DNA of 64,000 nt from Hybos culiciformis (lineage: Eukaryota > Arthropoda > Insecta > Diptera > Hybotidae): the NCBI GenBank assembly GCA_964007475.1, contig OZ023275.1:31811619-31875618 (forward strand), written 5' to 3'. Every line of letters begins with the position of its first letter. Within the stretch, counting starts at the first letter, position 1. Shown here piece after piece: positions 13,801 through 27,517 of this stretch. The notes below the pieces were generated by a model. That model made no database searches. It was not told the DNA's origin and was given only the letters and a program-made list of their open reading frames with translations. A program made the position numbers and the translations under genes.

Positions 13801-16800
13801 ATACATATATTATTTACTTTTGATGATCAACTAGAAATATAAAAATTGTCGATGTATGGTGTACGAAGATGACAATAGAAATACACAAATCTTTAAGTTT
13901 AATTTATCATTTAAGAAAAATGAAGTATTAAATTCAATAGATTAAACAAAATTAAAAAAAAAACTATTGAAAATGTTTATGAACATTGTCCTTCAACAAT
14001 GTTATCTTTTTGGCTTGGTCAATGAATAAATCGAAAGATAATGTTACAGGGAACTGCACTGTCGCTAAAATAGGTTAATTTTGCAGTGTAGCTATTTCAG
14101 GTTTTTCGATTTCATGTACATTTTTTGAGGAAATTCAATTCTTATCATACATTTATGATGAGATTCGTACCAGCCAATAAAGTTAGAATATAGCCAATGG
14201 GAAAATTGTGGCGTGAATAAAATTGATTGCCAATATACTGAAACAAAATGTTGAATTTAACAAAAATTATAAGTATATGAAATTATGGATTTGTGGTTGT
14301 GACCAAATTTTATTTTAATATAAAATTCAATAAAATTGTATGTAAAACAGGTAAAACATAATTATTAAGTTTTTTTGTTTAATTCAGAATAAAATTATTG
14401 ACATTTTTTGTTTTCTCTCTGTTGTTATATTGCTTATTGCATAAAGTTTTCAATTAATATAAATTTTAATCATAAAAGTTTAATTATATATAATTTGCAC
14501 TTTAATCGCGGTTTATACTTATACGGTAAAAAATTTATTTATTTGTTAAAAAAAAATATAAATTTTTAATAATAATGAGAAATTTTGTGAAATTATTAAT
14601 AAAAAAAAATGTTTAATGCAAAATTTATTGAATATCTTATTAAATAAATTTATTTATTTTTTTATTTAATTTTTTATTATTTTTTTTATTTAAACAGGAA
14701 TTTTTATTTTTATTTTATTTAATTTAATGACGCCATAGTTCCAGTTCATGAGACGAAGAAAATAACATTTTTCTCAATAAATATAATATATTTTATAGCA
14801 TAGCGAAAATAAATTCATTTGCTATTTATGGAAGTTGATTATAGAAAATATGATAAAAAAAAAAAAGAAAGAAAAATATTTTCACTTAAATTATAATTTT
14901 ATTATAGATTTTTTTTTTTTATATTTATAATGTAGGTTTGCTATTGAAATATTTTCTTTTGGTTGAGGATATAATTAGGAATGACAACAATTTGTTTTCA
15001 AAAGAAATCTGTGTACTATATTATTATATAAGATAATATATCTATTTATTTTAGATACAAAAATAATTTCCGCGAATGGGATTTCAAAATTAAAATCATC
15101 ATATATATATCGTTTGGATATCTGTTTCAGAAAATAATCAAATATTCAAGTAAAAATTTCTTATAAATTTTATTAAAATTAAATAATTTAAGAATTAATT
15201 TTGACGTCAGTCATTTGAGGTATAAACTTTACACATCATTGAAGAATAATATGTTTTTGAATTTAATAATTTAATAATATCTGCTGAATTTATTTTTTGA
15301 TTGCAGAAGAAAAATTGTCATGAAATTTTGATTTGAAATAATTTTATTGAATAAATTATGGAAGCAAAACTCAAGTTACATGAATATTATAGTGTATCGA
15401 TAAAATTTAATTAATTTTTTTGGTAGTGATTAGAAATTTTGTGGGACAAAAAAAAAATCGAAAATTGTTTGCCATCAATCCATATAGAAAATTAACAGAC
15501 AATAATTTTCTTGAAGGAATTTAGAGTACAGTTTATTGAAATAAATAAATATATATTTTTTTGTAATCCTATATTTAGCCAGATAATGCCTAGACATATT
15601 CTTTTATTATTATTCAAAGGATTTAAAAAAAAAAAAATCTAAGGATTTCTATTTTTTTTTTTTTTTCTTGATAAGTATAAAATTCGGAAAAAAAAGATTA
15701 TCCTGAAAATCTTAAATTATATACAAAAAATAAGAAAAATCATTCAAAATCGTAGAAAATTTGAAGAATTTTATTTTTTTATTTTTTTGTTTCTGTTAAT
15801 CTGAGAAAATAAAAATAAATGATTTGGAATTTATTATTTATACAATTTTTTTTTTATATAAAATTTATTATTTCTTCGTTTCTCATTTCATTATTTTTAT
15901 CTTGTGTGTGTTATTGCTCCAGGGAAAATGTAATTTTTTTTTTTTTAGTTTAATTTTATGTTAAGTTTACATTTTTTGTATTTAAAATAAATTTTTTGAC
16001 ATAAAATCAATTTAAATTGATATGAATGACAATTTAATAAACAAATTATGAAGAATTTAATTTCAAAAGGTTAATTTGACTACTTTTTAAGTTTACTGAG
16101 TATACTTTTAAACTGCTTGAAAATTTATATTAAAAATTTTTAAATTTAAATAACATTGTATTTATTTTCCGCTCAGGTGAAACATCTTTTTCATTACATG
16201 AACTTATTTCTGTCATAAAAAAAAATAACTACAATTTTTTTTCTTATTTTTGGTTTAAAAAATTGTTGCTGTCACATCGCAAGCGTTAACCTTTAATAAA
16301 GCAGCACAGCAGGTATATAAAAAAAATAACTCTTAATGCATTTTAATTCAAAATTTAAAATAAATATTACACTTTAAAATTGATTTAAAAAAATATTCCA
16401 GAAAGTTTGATGTTGTATTATAATAAAAAAAAAAAATGAATGAATAGAAAACGATAATATTTTTTTTTTTTTTATAAAAAAGAAAAACCGAGTTATAAAA
16501 ACCTAATCCCTCCAATGTCAGAAAATTTACAATAAATTCAAATTATAAAATAAACTTCTTTTTTTTTTCTTCGAAATACACATAAAAATGACTTTTAAGA
16601 TTAATTTTATTGGTCTTTTAAACCGCAAAAGTTGAAATAACACGTACATAGAGAGCATAACAAAATTTGCTCTAGTTTTTATTTTAATTTGAAATGTATA
16701 TGTAGAGGTAGGTATGTACGTTTTTTTTCTTTTTCTTTTATAAATATATATTTATTGGTTGATGGTAAATGTCATTGCACAGATTAACGGAAATTGATTT

Positions 16801-19450
16801 TTAAAATAGAGAAATAAAAGATATATATACAGATAAATCGATCTCTATATACACTGTACCATGGGATGTAATAAATTTAGTGGTATTAATGATCTAATAA
16901 TGGCACCTAATTTATAACACACAAAAAAAAATAATAAAGTTAATATAAAATGTATTATATAGAGAGATATAGGTATAAAATAGAATAAAGCTTATAATTG
17001 TTTATTTTGGGATGATAGAAAGAAGACCTTGAATAAAGATTTAAACAAAAATGTCTAATTTAAAAAAATATTATAATAATATTGTTAAGATAATTTTTTT
17101 TTTTTTGAATATAATAATTTAATTCTATTATTTCACACATAAAAATAAAAACTGTTTCTCAACTTATGTATGCATTATTATTATATTATAAAGCAGCACA
17201 GAGCTACTGTTCAAAAAAAACAATTATTTTAATAAATGTTATACAATTATTATTATAAATGTTTCATTTAGAAGCGATGACAGTCAATCAAATGATAAAT
17301 GTGTTTTTTTTTGGTTAATTTACATAAATGTTGTAAAATCAAATGTGACGATGAAAATATCAGTGAAATACTATTATATTGAGATGATTATTAACCTAAT
17401 TTAATGAAGGATCCTGAAACAAAGAGATATACGTTCAAACTGAGATGAAATGGATTTAAGCACTGAAATATATTTTTAACTGTTATATAGATAGACTATG
17501 ATGTTGTTTGTAGTTTACCTTATTCAAACTGGTAAGCAAGCGAAATTTTTCATAGATCGAAATTTTTCATAGATTAATTTTTCATTCTAGGAATTGAATT
17601 TAATTTTATATATGATTGGTTGTGTCATGTCGAATGTAAACTTAATATTGTTTTCGCGCTACAATGTATTATAGAAAGTGCAAATTTGAAAAATAATACC
17701 ATTCGTTTGTACTTATTCTCCTTTAAAAAAAAACAAAAAACAAAAAACAAAACAAAACTCTTTAGCGCATTCAAAAATAAGGTTTCCCATTATATTCTAA
17801 ATTTATTCGCCGTTAGTACCAAAGTACTTAATGAAATAAAAACGGAAAAAAAAAATATTTTTTTTATTTTTCTTTTCTAAATCTTTTTTTTTTTTTTTAT
17901 GTTTTTGGTGCCATGAGAACTAATCTACTTTATTTTTCTAAACAATTTTGTTTTTCTTTAGCATTTTCAGCTTTTTAATAAAGGCAAGTATTATATTTGG
18001 TTTTTTTTTCTTTCAGAGGTTTCTTAAAATTTTAATTACCACTAGGGGGTACAGTGAGAATTAGAATTATTTTTTTCACTAAAATTCAGACATTGTCGTT
18101 ATACTACGACCGATATAGTTTTAACAGGAGATTTGAGTAAATGGGCTTAATTAAGTGTTTATTTTTTCAAATGCAAGTTTCTGCATAAAAATTATTTTTC
18201 TGTTATCTGTTCAACAAAAGTTGAATTCTTTCATTTGAAAGTCTAATACATATTTTATATATTTACTTTTATTTTTTTATTTTAATATAAGAAGACCTAA
18301 ATTTTATCGAATCTTTTTTTTTTTATATTTTAATACTACCACCTTTAACAATAACAATTCAAATAAAATAAAAGTCTTAACCATGATACTTAAAATCGTA
18401 CAACTAAAAACAAAAAAAAGTTAAAAAGCTTTGCATGTATATTACACTAAAAATATGTAAATATATATTTTTAAGATTTTATTTTTAACAACCAATGTTG
18501 TGTTCTATTTCATTGATTCCAACTTTTACTTATTATAACTATATAATGTACCGTATATATATATATGGGTACCTAATATTGTTAATTAAATTTTTCTTTC
18601 ACTTAGATTTCTAACGCATAAAAGTACATTTAAAACCTTAAAAAAAAAAATTATAAAATAAAATTAAAAGTAAAATAAACATGCATCAAAAATGATAGAG
18701 AATAAATTTAGAATTTTTTTTTATATAGAAAACTTTATCGTATGTAGAAAAATAAGTTTTAAAGTAGAGATATAATTAAAAATTTTCAAAAGCTTTTCTA
18801 CACAATCCTGAAAAATAGTTCTTTGTATTCCTTTCCTTAGCTAATTGAGTAAAGTTCCGAATAGTATATGTAACGTTAGTAACTGAAATTTTTATTTTTA
18901 ATAATTGCAACAAACTTCTTTACGGCAATCATTTTAAATGATGCATGTCTAATAAAAAAATAGTTTAGTATATCTTCTTTCCATATCCTTTAGATTCAAA
19001 TATGCGCGACTTTGATATAGATTTCTGTGGAAAACCAAACACATTATTAAAGTTTATTATTTTCAAGAAATATAGAATAAAATCCAAGTTAAAAAAATTT
19101 TTCTTTTTCTATAATGATTTTCGTTTTATTGCTTTTGACTAATTTATCTATTCCACTTCCGCACTAAAGAAGTATATTTTCTTGTAAATCAGTATATTAA
19201 GTTTATTACATCTTAATTGAACACTGAAGAAAATAATTATGGTCAAGAAAATTTAATATAAATGGGAGCATATTATTTTTAAAATAAATTCAGAAATTAA
19301 ATAGACTTAGTTCAAGTAGAGAATTGAAAAAATTTGCACAAATATCAGTCTGAGAAACGAATATTATTTGCATCGTATTATATTAAAGATCACAAATTTA
19401 ATAATAATAAGTTTATACATCTAGATTGAAATAAGTTAAGTTGAAATCAT
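10883..19450. other. gene-free AT-rich sequence
   Basis: I see only AT-rich unique-looking sequence with many homopolymer runs (for example 15654-15666, 16460-16473 and 17882-17899). The motif AAAGCAGCACAG occurs twice (near 16300 and 17192) without any wider similarity. A 91-codon frame at 12701-12976 is unrecognised and is treated as chance. No transposon ends, tRNA boxes or exons were found. Confidence 0.55.
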
Positions 19451-19490
19451 AATTAGTGGTTATATTGAACAATTAGTGGTTATATTGAAC
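19451..19490. repeat. exact 20-bp tandem duplication
   Basis: The 20-mer AATTAGTGGTTATATTGAAC occurs twice in direct succession (19451-19470 and 19471-19490) with no mismatch. The identity points to a recent slippage or duplication event. No function is implied. Confidence 0.9.
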
Positions 19491-22400
19491 AAGAAAAAAG
19501 ATAAACTACTACATCCAAGTAGGTTCAATAACTCGAATTATGAAATAAAATAAAGTTTACTTGTCAAGAGCATTTTTCACAATAAGCAGCCGAAAACTAT
19601 AATACATTTATTTTTATATTGACATTTATTTTTCCCAGTGAAACAAATTATTTAGTAATAAATAATACGTTTTTTTATTTATTTTTTTTTTTTTGTTTTC
19701 TTGTGTGAAAATTATTACTTTATTTTGTAACATTCGGTTTTCTGTAGAAAACTTTCAACATAAAAAGAGAGCTAATAATTTTCCACTCAACATAAAATCA
19801 ATTGATTATTATTATTATTTACTTATTATTGGTTAAAAAAATCTACTACTTATAGGTTTGTTCGCAAAAAAAAAGAATGAAATAAAGATTTTTCTGATGT
19901 TTTTTTATTTATTTTTTTTTGCTCAATCCTATATTTAGTTAAGGAAAATGTAATTTTCTTTTTGTACATAAGTTCTAAGCATGAAGGTATTATAAGCAGA
20001 TTTAACAGAACTTAACAATTAACATTAAATGAATATTATTACCGGACTATTATTTTGTATACTAGAAGTTTCAAACAAAAAATCTTTTTTATTTGGCGCT
20101 TTAATCAATTTTTCTTTATTATATAATACAATCGATTTTATACAAAAAAAATTGAGATGTTGTGACAATCTTACATGAATGTTCTTTATAAGTTATCTAT
20201 AAATCAGAAATATTATTTATAAAATATTCATTTATACAAAAAAAAAAAAAAAACATAACAATGTTAGATTATTAATATTAGATAAAATATTAAACAATAA
20301 AAAAACAAAACTTATAAAACAAAAATAGTGTTAAATTCTAAAAATTGTTATATTTATATAAATAAAAAAAACAAGACAATTCTATCAATATGGTATCTCA
20401 CTCATTTCAAAAAAGGTACAACTACAAATTTTTAATTTTTTGATATGATAAAGATATACTGGAGATTGCTACCCCATTACGAACACCGTCAGAAGTATAT
20501 ATTTTTTTTATGTCAATAATCTATTTCCACCAATAATCAATCCTCGTTATTTACAAAACATAAATCCTATTTTTGGCCAGACTGAGTTAACCCTTATAAC
20601 TTTTGTCAAATTAAGATTTTTAAGTTATTTTCTCAAAAATCGTAAATTTTGAGTTATGTCATTCTTCTTGCTTACTGCAATGATAAAAATGAAAAATATA
20701 TAATTCTGCGCTTAAGAATTGAGAAAATATGGTAAAAATTATCAAAGAGACAAATTTTTATATGTTAAATTTTAATATCCTGTGGAGTTGGTTTTAATTT
20801 TACATAAAAAAAAAAAGAAAAGAAATTGATAACAAAGTGGAAGAAAATTTAAACTATTAAATTATATTAAGCAAACAAAGAGTTTTTATTTAAATATGTG
20901 AGTAAGTAAAGTACATAATATATGTAAAAAAAAAGATACAAGTAAGTAAAAAATGGAAAAGTAAAACATTTTTTAAAATATTTTCTACAAATTTAAGACT
21001 TAGAATAAACAAAACAACGAAATTTACATTTTATTGACTTCAAAATTTAAAAAAGGATAACGTGCTGTTCCCCTGGTTTTCTATTTTCAATAACAGACAT
21101 CAATAGTCGTAAATTTTATGACAACAACCCCAAGTAATTTTGTTTCACTCTATTTTGGTATTTATCTGATTTAAAATCTTTATTTCAGAAATAATAAACA
21201 AATTTTCTCAATAGGATATAGAAATAGTATCATCACTAAAAGAGTTGCCATTCTAAATTATTATTTTGTGTAGATATTATTGAAATCAATCTTAACGTAC
21301 ATCTACAATTGCAGATTTTTACGTAATTTATTTTAAAACCTCATACAAGATAATTGTAAATTAAAAATGTCAAAATTTTTGGAAATAACTTAATATGTCC
21401 AAATTTTTAAGTACCCTTAAAGCTACAAAAAAAATAGAAAAAATTAAAAAAGAAAATTTTTAAATTTAAAATAAGTATTAAAAATTAAAAATCAAAACAA
21501 AATTTTATAAAAAAAAAAGAAAAGAAAAGAATTCTAACAAATCTTATTAAAAATTTATTTTTTCTTTTAATTAAACAAAAGCAGCTGAAGCGACCGCATT
21601 TCTTTGGCTTTCTTTCTATATTTGACTTTTTAACCCTATTTATGTTCTTTCTTTCTACTTTTTTTTCGTTTAATAATAATAATTAATATTAGGTATTTTG
21701 TTGTTGAAGAAAAAAAAAAACATTTTACTTTTATAAAATCAATTACATTAGTATATTTTGAGTATTATAAGAAAAGTGAGTTAAAAGTTTCTGGATGTAC
21801 CTACCATATAAAATACATATAATTTTATATACTATGTAGATTACATACTCAAATAAATACATAAACATGTATATACAGAAATAAATATTAAACTTTTTTA
21901 ATTACATTAATAATGTAATTATTAATATTTTCCTTTCTAAAATACCCTTATACGTAATAATAAAGTTTACATTTCACAAAATTATGTTATACAAAATTAA
22001 TGATAAGAAAATACCGAAAAAAAAAAATATTTACTTATTTTGGAAATTTTTTTTTTTTAGAAATTTTCTTTGATTACTTAAATTATATTTTTTATTATCG
22101 TTGTTGATCTTTTTGAAAATATATGTACTATATAGTCTCAATAGTTGTATAAAAGCAATTTCATACTATTTTAATAGCTAGATACAACAATTTTTAAATT
22201 TTTGAGTTGAAATAATTTTTATAAACTTTATATAAATTATGACTATATGACTATATTAAAAAAAATACTATCGCAATTGCAATTACAATAGGTAAAATTG
22301 TAATAAATTTAAAGGAAGATTGGAATTTAAGTATAGTTTAAAAATAATTCATATCATTGTCTATAGGATTTCTGAATAATTAATTATTTAAAAAAAAAGC

Positions 22401-24604
22401 ACTAACAAGGTAACTTTAATTTTCTGATGACTGTGGGTATATTATGTAAACTGAAAGTATTTTTTTTTTTTTTATTAAAATAATCCTATACAATTAATTT
22501 AAAAATACTTGTTTATTAATTAAAATATTTTCTAATAATTTTTCCCCATTCTTTGTCAATAAAGTTTCCCGTAAAGAAAAACTCTCATAACTTTCTTTGA
22601 TAATATTTTCCTGACCAAAATGTCAGAAAGGAAAATTTTTTAAAAAAAAAATACCAATAAAATCATAAATAAATTTTTTACCTTCTAAAAATTCTCCATT
22701 ATTAATAAAATAAAATATTTTTTTTTATGGTTCAAACTAACTAAAGATATTTCTCAATTCTATTGTTTTATGCTTCCAAGAAATGGTTGATCGGATTATT
22801 TTCCCAACATCGGAAAATCAAACTTATAAAGTATCCTGTTTGATTCAAATTATAAAAATTTGTTTCTTTTGGTGTTCTTGCTTATAGTACCCGCCTTGAG
22901 GCCAATAATGAGCCAACAGGTTTGCTTGCTAGAAGGATGAGAAAAATTTAAAACACAAAATAAGACATCCTATTCAAATTTAAAAAATTTGTTAAGAACT
23001 TTATATAATTATAATATTATTGGTGAAGACAAGAGCTTATTAAACAAATAACAACACGACGAAGCATTAACTCAAAACCATATAATATGCTGCACGTTTT
23101 GAAGCTAACACAGCACTCAGCGCTGTCTCACGATAACAATTCAATTGTACTAAAATGAAAATTTCAATATTATGGTGACAAATATTATATTTTACACGTT
23201 AATTAGTGAGAAGAAGAAGCAACAAAAACTTTGGATAAAATGTACTTTAAGCTTTTTTATTAATTTAATTTTTTTAAAGTCTTAAATATTAAACAAGGCG
23301 CAAAGGAACAATATAATTTTGAAAGGATATATCTTTCAAGAAAATTTATGTTACAAATTAGCTTAAAATATATTCTTTAATTTATATATAAGAAAAAAAA
23401 TTATATGTATACAGAAAATTCAAGTGAATAAATAAAATTGTATAAAAATGTTTTTTTTTAAGGTGGTAAATGGTCTAGTGGTTTTAGAAAAATATTTGCC
23501 TTTTATTTAATTTAAGTTAAAATTAATGAGAAAAGCTAAGCATATTTATCAAAGAAAATATGACATAAGGGATAAAATTCATGTTAAAAGAAAGCAAAAA
23601 ATAAAGGATCATGTACCCCTTTTAAGTTGTAAATAAAATTTATTGTAATTCAATTAAAGGCTTTTTGCTGTCTATTTCAACCTTGAATTATAAAATTTAA
23701 TATTCTTAATGCAAAGTAGCTTTTATTTATGATTTCTAAAATATTTAGCATGCATAGCTAAATAATGTTGAAAATTAAAAGAAAAAAAAAAAAAATAATT
23801 TAAAACCTCTTTAAATATTAATGAGAAATTTAATCGTGATAGTTGAAAATTAAAAATATAAATAATTAGAAAATAAAATTTATTTAATATTATAGGAAAA
23901 TAAAATCAATACTTACAGAAACTTTTTTTACAATAATATTTTCTAATAAATAATCCTAATTATATGAATAATAAATTAATAAAAATTTAGCTAACCATGA
24001 GTTTAAATATTAATATCGTTATTGATCTCTCTGATTGAGTTAATAATAAGAAGTACATTAATACCCTAGGATTAATACTTATTTCTAAATTTAAGAAATA
24101 TTCTTATTCTTTTTAATTTAATCCTTTTATTTATATCAGGATAATAAATTTTACCAAAAACCTTAACGATAAATAATAATATATATGAATATTATATACA
24201 AAAAATAGACATAAGAAAATCATGTTTATATATTATGTATAGAAAATTTTAAATTAAATATGTACATACATACATCGGTACGTATTTATAACTAACATAA
24301 TATAATATTAATGATATGAAATTTCCAAACTGTCAGCCTCAAACCTTTATTTTTAAATAATATTTTGAAATCTTATATGCAACTTAATTTCCTACAAAAC
24401 TAAAACAATTTTACTCTCTTTTATCGCGAATTATTGATTCAAATTATTATTATATTCAATTTAAAATTATTTTTTATTTACTTCGACCTACCCACTTTGA
24501 CTTCGATAAATCTAATTCCAGTTCGTGAAATTGGTTTCTTGTTATAACAAATAAAAATTATTACGTACCTGCAACGTATATAAAATAAACTTCATTCCTG
24601 AATT
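19491..24604. other. gene-free AT-rich sequence
   Basis: No supported gene. A near-perfect palindrome, AATTACATT-AAT-AATGTAATT, lies near 21900. A small less AT-rich patch at about 22880-22945 has an open stretch but no recognisable protein. A string like a tRNA A box at about 23469 has no matching B box. CAGCTG occurs at 21582. Confidence 0.55.
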
Positions 24605-24752
24605 AAAAAAAAAAAAAAAAAAAAAACAACACAAACACTTAATTCAAGTGAGACAAATTGAAAAATTGACACAAATTCCAGTCCGAGGTGGGAATCGAAC
24701 CCACGACCGAACACGTCGTAGGATAATGGCAATACCACTACACCATGATGGT
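24605..24752 (-). mobile_element. tRNA-derived SINE-like element or tRNA pseudogene
   Basis: On the minus strand there is a polymerase III type 2 promoter: A box TGGTGTAGTGG (24735-24745) and a perfect B box GGTTCGATTCC (24691-24701), at the spacing of a real tRNA. The T-arm pairs perfectly (GTGGG with CCCAC). The acceptor strands pair poorly (about 3 of 7) and no good anticodon stem forms, so this is not a functional tRNA. The tRNA-like head is followed by a unique tail of about 54 nt and then 22 consecutive T residues (plus-strand A at 24605-24626). Head plus tail plus homopolymer end fits a SINE; the T-run would also terminate polymerase III. I found no second copy and no clear target duplication in the window. 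A tRNA pseudogene beside a T-tract is the alternative. Confidence 0.6.
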
Positions 24753-26462
24753 CGAAACTTGATAAGCTTATCTTAAATATAATCCAGAACAAAATAATAG
24801 CTCCCATTACAGATGGGTCTTGTCGTATAGCAATGTTTAAATAAATAATAATTACTTAATATACTAAATATAATGCTTGTTAATTTAAAAAAAAAAGTGT
24901 ATTATTTCCCTTTTCAGATATTTCAAATAATTTTAATTAATTTCTTCCATACATTTTAAGATTATAACAAAATTTTATTTATAATTAATATTAGTTAAGA
25001 AGAAAAAAAAATAAAACTTAAATAATATTTAACAAAAAAAAAATTCTTATGTATATGTATTATTAAATTTTAATTTGTTAAGAAACTTATAAATTTGAAA
25101 ATCCTAGAAGAAAAGTTTCTCTGTACATACATAATATATACTGTGTATATACCCCTATATCTTTTTGATTATATTTCCTGAAAATTCAATTGATTTCATT
25201 AAAAATAAAGTTTCTAAAGTTATGACAACATGATTTTTCCATATAAATTTCAACTAAAAGCTTAAATATTTTATTAATTATTCATTTTTCTCTATCACTA
25301 ACTAATATTGAAAGCACATACATATTTTCAAATTTAAAGTTTTTGTTTTGTAAATAAATAAATATTATTTTCTGTCCCTCCAAACATTTTCGATGCTTTC
25401 TATATTCGTATAAATATGTATTATTATATATTATTAGATCTTTATATATAATATATACGTATTATTTTCATGTCAAAAACTTTTTATGCTCCATGAAAAT
25501 GATAACCTACTCAAAAATGAATTAAATAAACTTTCAAGAGATAATAAACAAGTTAGTTTTTCCTAGATATAGATTTTATATTTTGTTTTTTTTTTTCATT
25601 CGTAAAGGAAAAGAGGTAAGAAAAAATATTTGGCAAATATAAAGCGTATCAGCATAAATGTCACAAAAATATAAATTCATAAAATTTATATTGGCAAAAA
25701 TGAAAAACTCTTGGAAAACTTATTATTAAATAATATAGGTTAAAATTATAATAATTGTCTTTTGTTTTATACACACATGAATTATTTATTTTTATTTTTT
25801 TACTGCAAAAATTGTACATCGCTCCTTGCAAATTGTCTATTGCTACTTGCAAATTGTGTTAAGTTTAATTTCAAGATTCATTTAGTATGTACAGTTATTT
25901 GCCCTGACAAAAGTAAGGCCGAATACAATTCAATAGAATTCTATCTAAGATTAATAGCAAAATATTAATGTAGATATTAAATAGTTAGTATTTAACTTTC
26001 CTATATATGTATATCAAATTTGCAGGATATTACTAAATATTTTTCCTATATCCTATATTTAAGAATCTATCTATAAGTAGCAATTTTTTTTAATAAAAAA
26101 AAGGATAATGTATTATTTCTTGTTTACCTTGTTCGCGAGACTTAATACTATTATCCAAAAAAAAATGTATATTTTTAAATTTATATATAAAATAAAAACA
26201 TATAAGTAAATCCATTTTCTATGAAAATTTCGTATAAAAACAAATCATATCTTTTTTTTTTTTTAAATACATATAACTATTTTTATTATGTTAATATCTA
26301 TGTACAACATAAATAAATATATATGTATATTCATACATAATATATTTACTTTTATACTTTGCTCACATATTTTTATTATTATTATTTATATTGGTATAAA
26401 TAAAAATATAAATGGAAGGATATAAATATATAATGTATATTTATATAATAATAATAATATAC
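24753..26462. other. gene-free AT-rich sequence
   Basis: Nothing coding is supported. A short imperfect tandem repeat (TTGCAAATTGT twice) lies at about 25825-25857. Overlapping frames on both strands near 25661-25968 are shadows of AT-rich sequence. A TAA/TA-rich microsatellite patch immediately precedes the hAT insertion at 26471. Confidence 0.6.
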
Positions 26463-26667
26463 GTAGGTATCATGGGCGCCGGCAGTATGGTGCAAGGTGG
26501 TGCAACTGCACCACCTTTGTTTGATAAAAAAGTTATTAAAATTTTGATAAAATTGTTAATTTTAACAAAAGGATTCAAAATTAAAACAATATTATTTTTT
26601 TTTATTCAGAATTTTTATTAAATAATAATTGTAACCCACGTGGCTTCTCTGCGAACTTTAAATAACT

Positions 26668-26790
26668 TCAGTTAAAAAATCTTCTTTTTTTATGGAGACT
26701 CATCATACATAAGCCCGACAATCGGGGTTCGCACATAGCTGATCTTGTCCAAGTCTTCACCCTTCTCAATGTGCTAAATGAGCGTTTCAC
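26668..26790 (-). pseudogene. hAT transposase C-terminal fragment
   Basis: The minus strand reads 40 codons and then TGA. Recognisable pieces are RSFSTLRRVKTW, RSAM and RLSGLCMMSLH. These match the conserved C-terminal dimerisation region of hAT transposases, whose usual form is ERxFSxLRRVKTxLRSTMxxxRLxxLxxLxxH. The Glu before Arg is replaced by Lys here, and everything upstream of the motif has been lost; non-coding element sequence follows directly. This is a non-functional scrap, but it fixes the orientation and superfamily of the surrounding element. The whole block is missing from the sister copy at 50189-51032. Confidence 0.85.
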
Positions 26791-27182
26791 CTGAGGAAAT
26801 TTTTAATTTCGGGAGAAAAAAAAAATTAAAAAAAACGTGGGGAAAAATTTGAGGAAAATATTTTTTTCTGAGGAAAATTTGAAGAAATTCCTAAATATTG
26901 TGCTAACGTTGACAGTCAACAATATTTAAAATTTCAGACTCGTAAATTTTTTTTACCGATATCATTACGATATTCTTCTACGTACGTTGAACTCAAAATC
27001 CATTGTTGAAACTAAACTTTTTGATTTACAACATATAAGTACCGCATAAAATCTGAACACATTAAAAATTTGAGGAAATCTTGCAAAAATAAGCTGATGG
27101 GGAAAACTGCAGTGAGTAAAACAATTTTTTTTCTAATTTAGGGCAAAAAAAACATTTATTACACAAAAATATAAAAAAAATA

Positions 27183-27271
27183 ATTTGAGGAATTTTTTTA
27201 AAGAATTGTCTATTTTGGGGAAATTTCTTAAAAATTTGAGGAAATTTCATTTATTCCATCTGGCAGCCCTG
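27183..27271. repeat. nested hAT-like terminus inside the family A element
   Basis: The end of a block CCATCTGGCAGCCCTG (27256-27271) is the reverse complement of CAGGGCTGCCAG, a typical hAT terminal repeat and close to the TAGGGTTGCCAG end of the 28371 element. The sequence before it carries several copies of TTTGAGGAAAT-like motifs. No partner terminus is visible inside the element. The same block is in copy 2 (terminus 50785-50796), so it predates the split of the two copies. Confidence 0.55.
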
Positions 27272-27517
27272 GTGAGAGATAATCTTAAAAAGTTCATTGC
27301 CTTGCATCAGCATACTGAGATGAATTTTGTCGTGAATTCAAAATATTGTTTTGCAACTGATTTTTCCTAAAATCAAAATTTAATTTAAATTAAGGTTGTT
27401 GGAAATTGTAACTAAGTGATGAACCCGCAATATGTCAAAGATTTCGTAAAATCAAAATAATATAATTTTCACATGCACCACCTTATAAAAAATCCTGGCG
27501 GCGCCCATGGTAGGTAT

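Larger units (their letters stand above)
26471..27509 (-). mobile_element. internally deleted hAT DNA transposon, 1039 bp (family A, copy 1)
   Basis: The element starts CATGGGCGCCGGCAG and ends with the reverse complement of CATGGGCGCCGCCAG; a second block, GGTGGTGCA, is also shared by both ends. It is flanked by a perfect 8-bp duplication GTAGGTAT (26463-26470 and 27510-27517), which fits the nTnnnnAn target consensus of Ac-type hAT elements. Next to the left end is a small palindrome, GGTGGTGCA-ac-TGCACCACC (26496-26515). The only coding remnant is a minus-strand hAT C-terminal scrap at 26668-26790, so the ancestral transposase was read from right to left. Most of the gene is gone, and this copy could move only with a transposase supplied elsewhere. 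A close relative lies at 50189-51032. Confidence 0.93.

Noticed and set aside
22875..22945. Open stretch in a less AT-rich patch
   Set aside because: About 22 codons before a stop, without known similarity or splice signals; too little to call an exon.
23465..23500. ATGGTCTAGTGGTTTT, like a tRNA A box
   Set aside because: No B box or cloverleaf follows at the right distance; the next 60 bases are plain AT-rich sequence.
24681..24752. Functional tRNA gene on the minus strand
   Set aside because: The promoter boxes and T-stem are good, but the acceptor and anticodon stems do not pair, so a SINE or pseudogene is the better call.
24592..24807. 71-codon minus-strand frame
   Set aside because: It is a read-through of the tRNA-like SINE and its poly-T end, not a protein.
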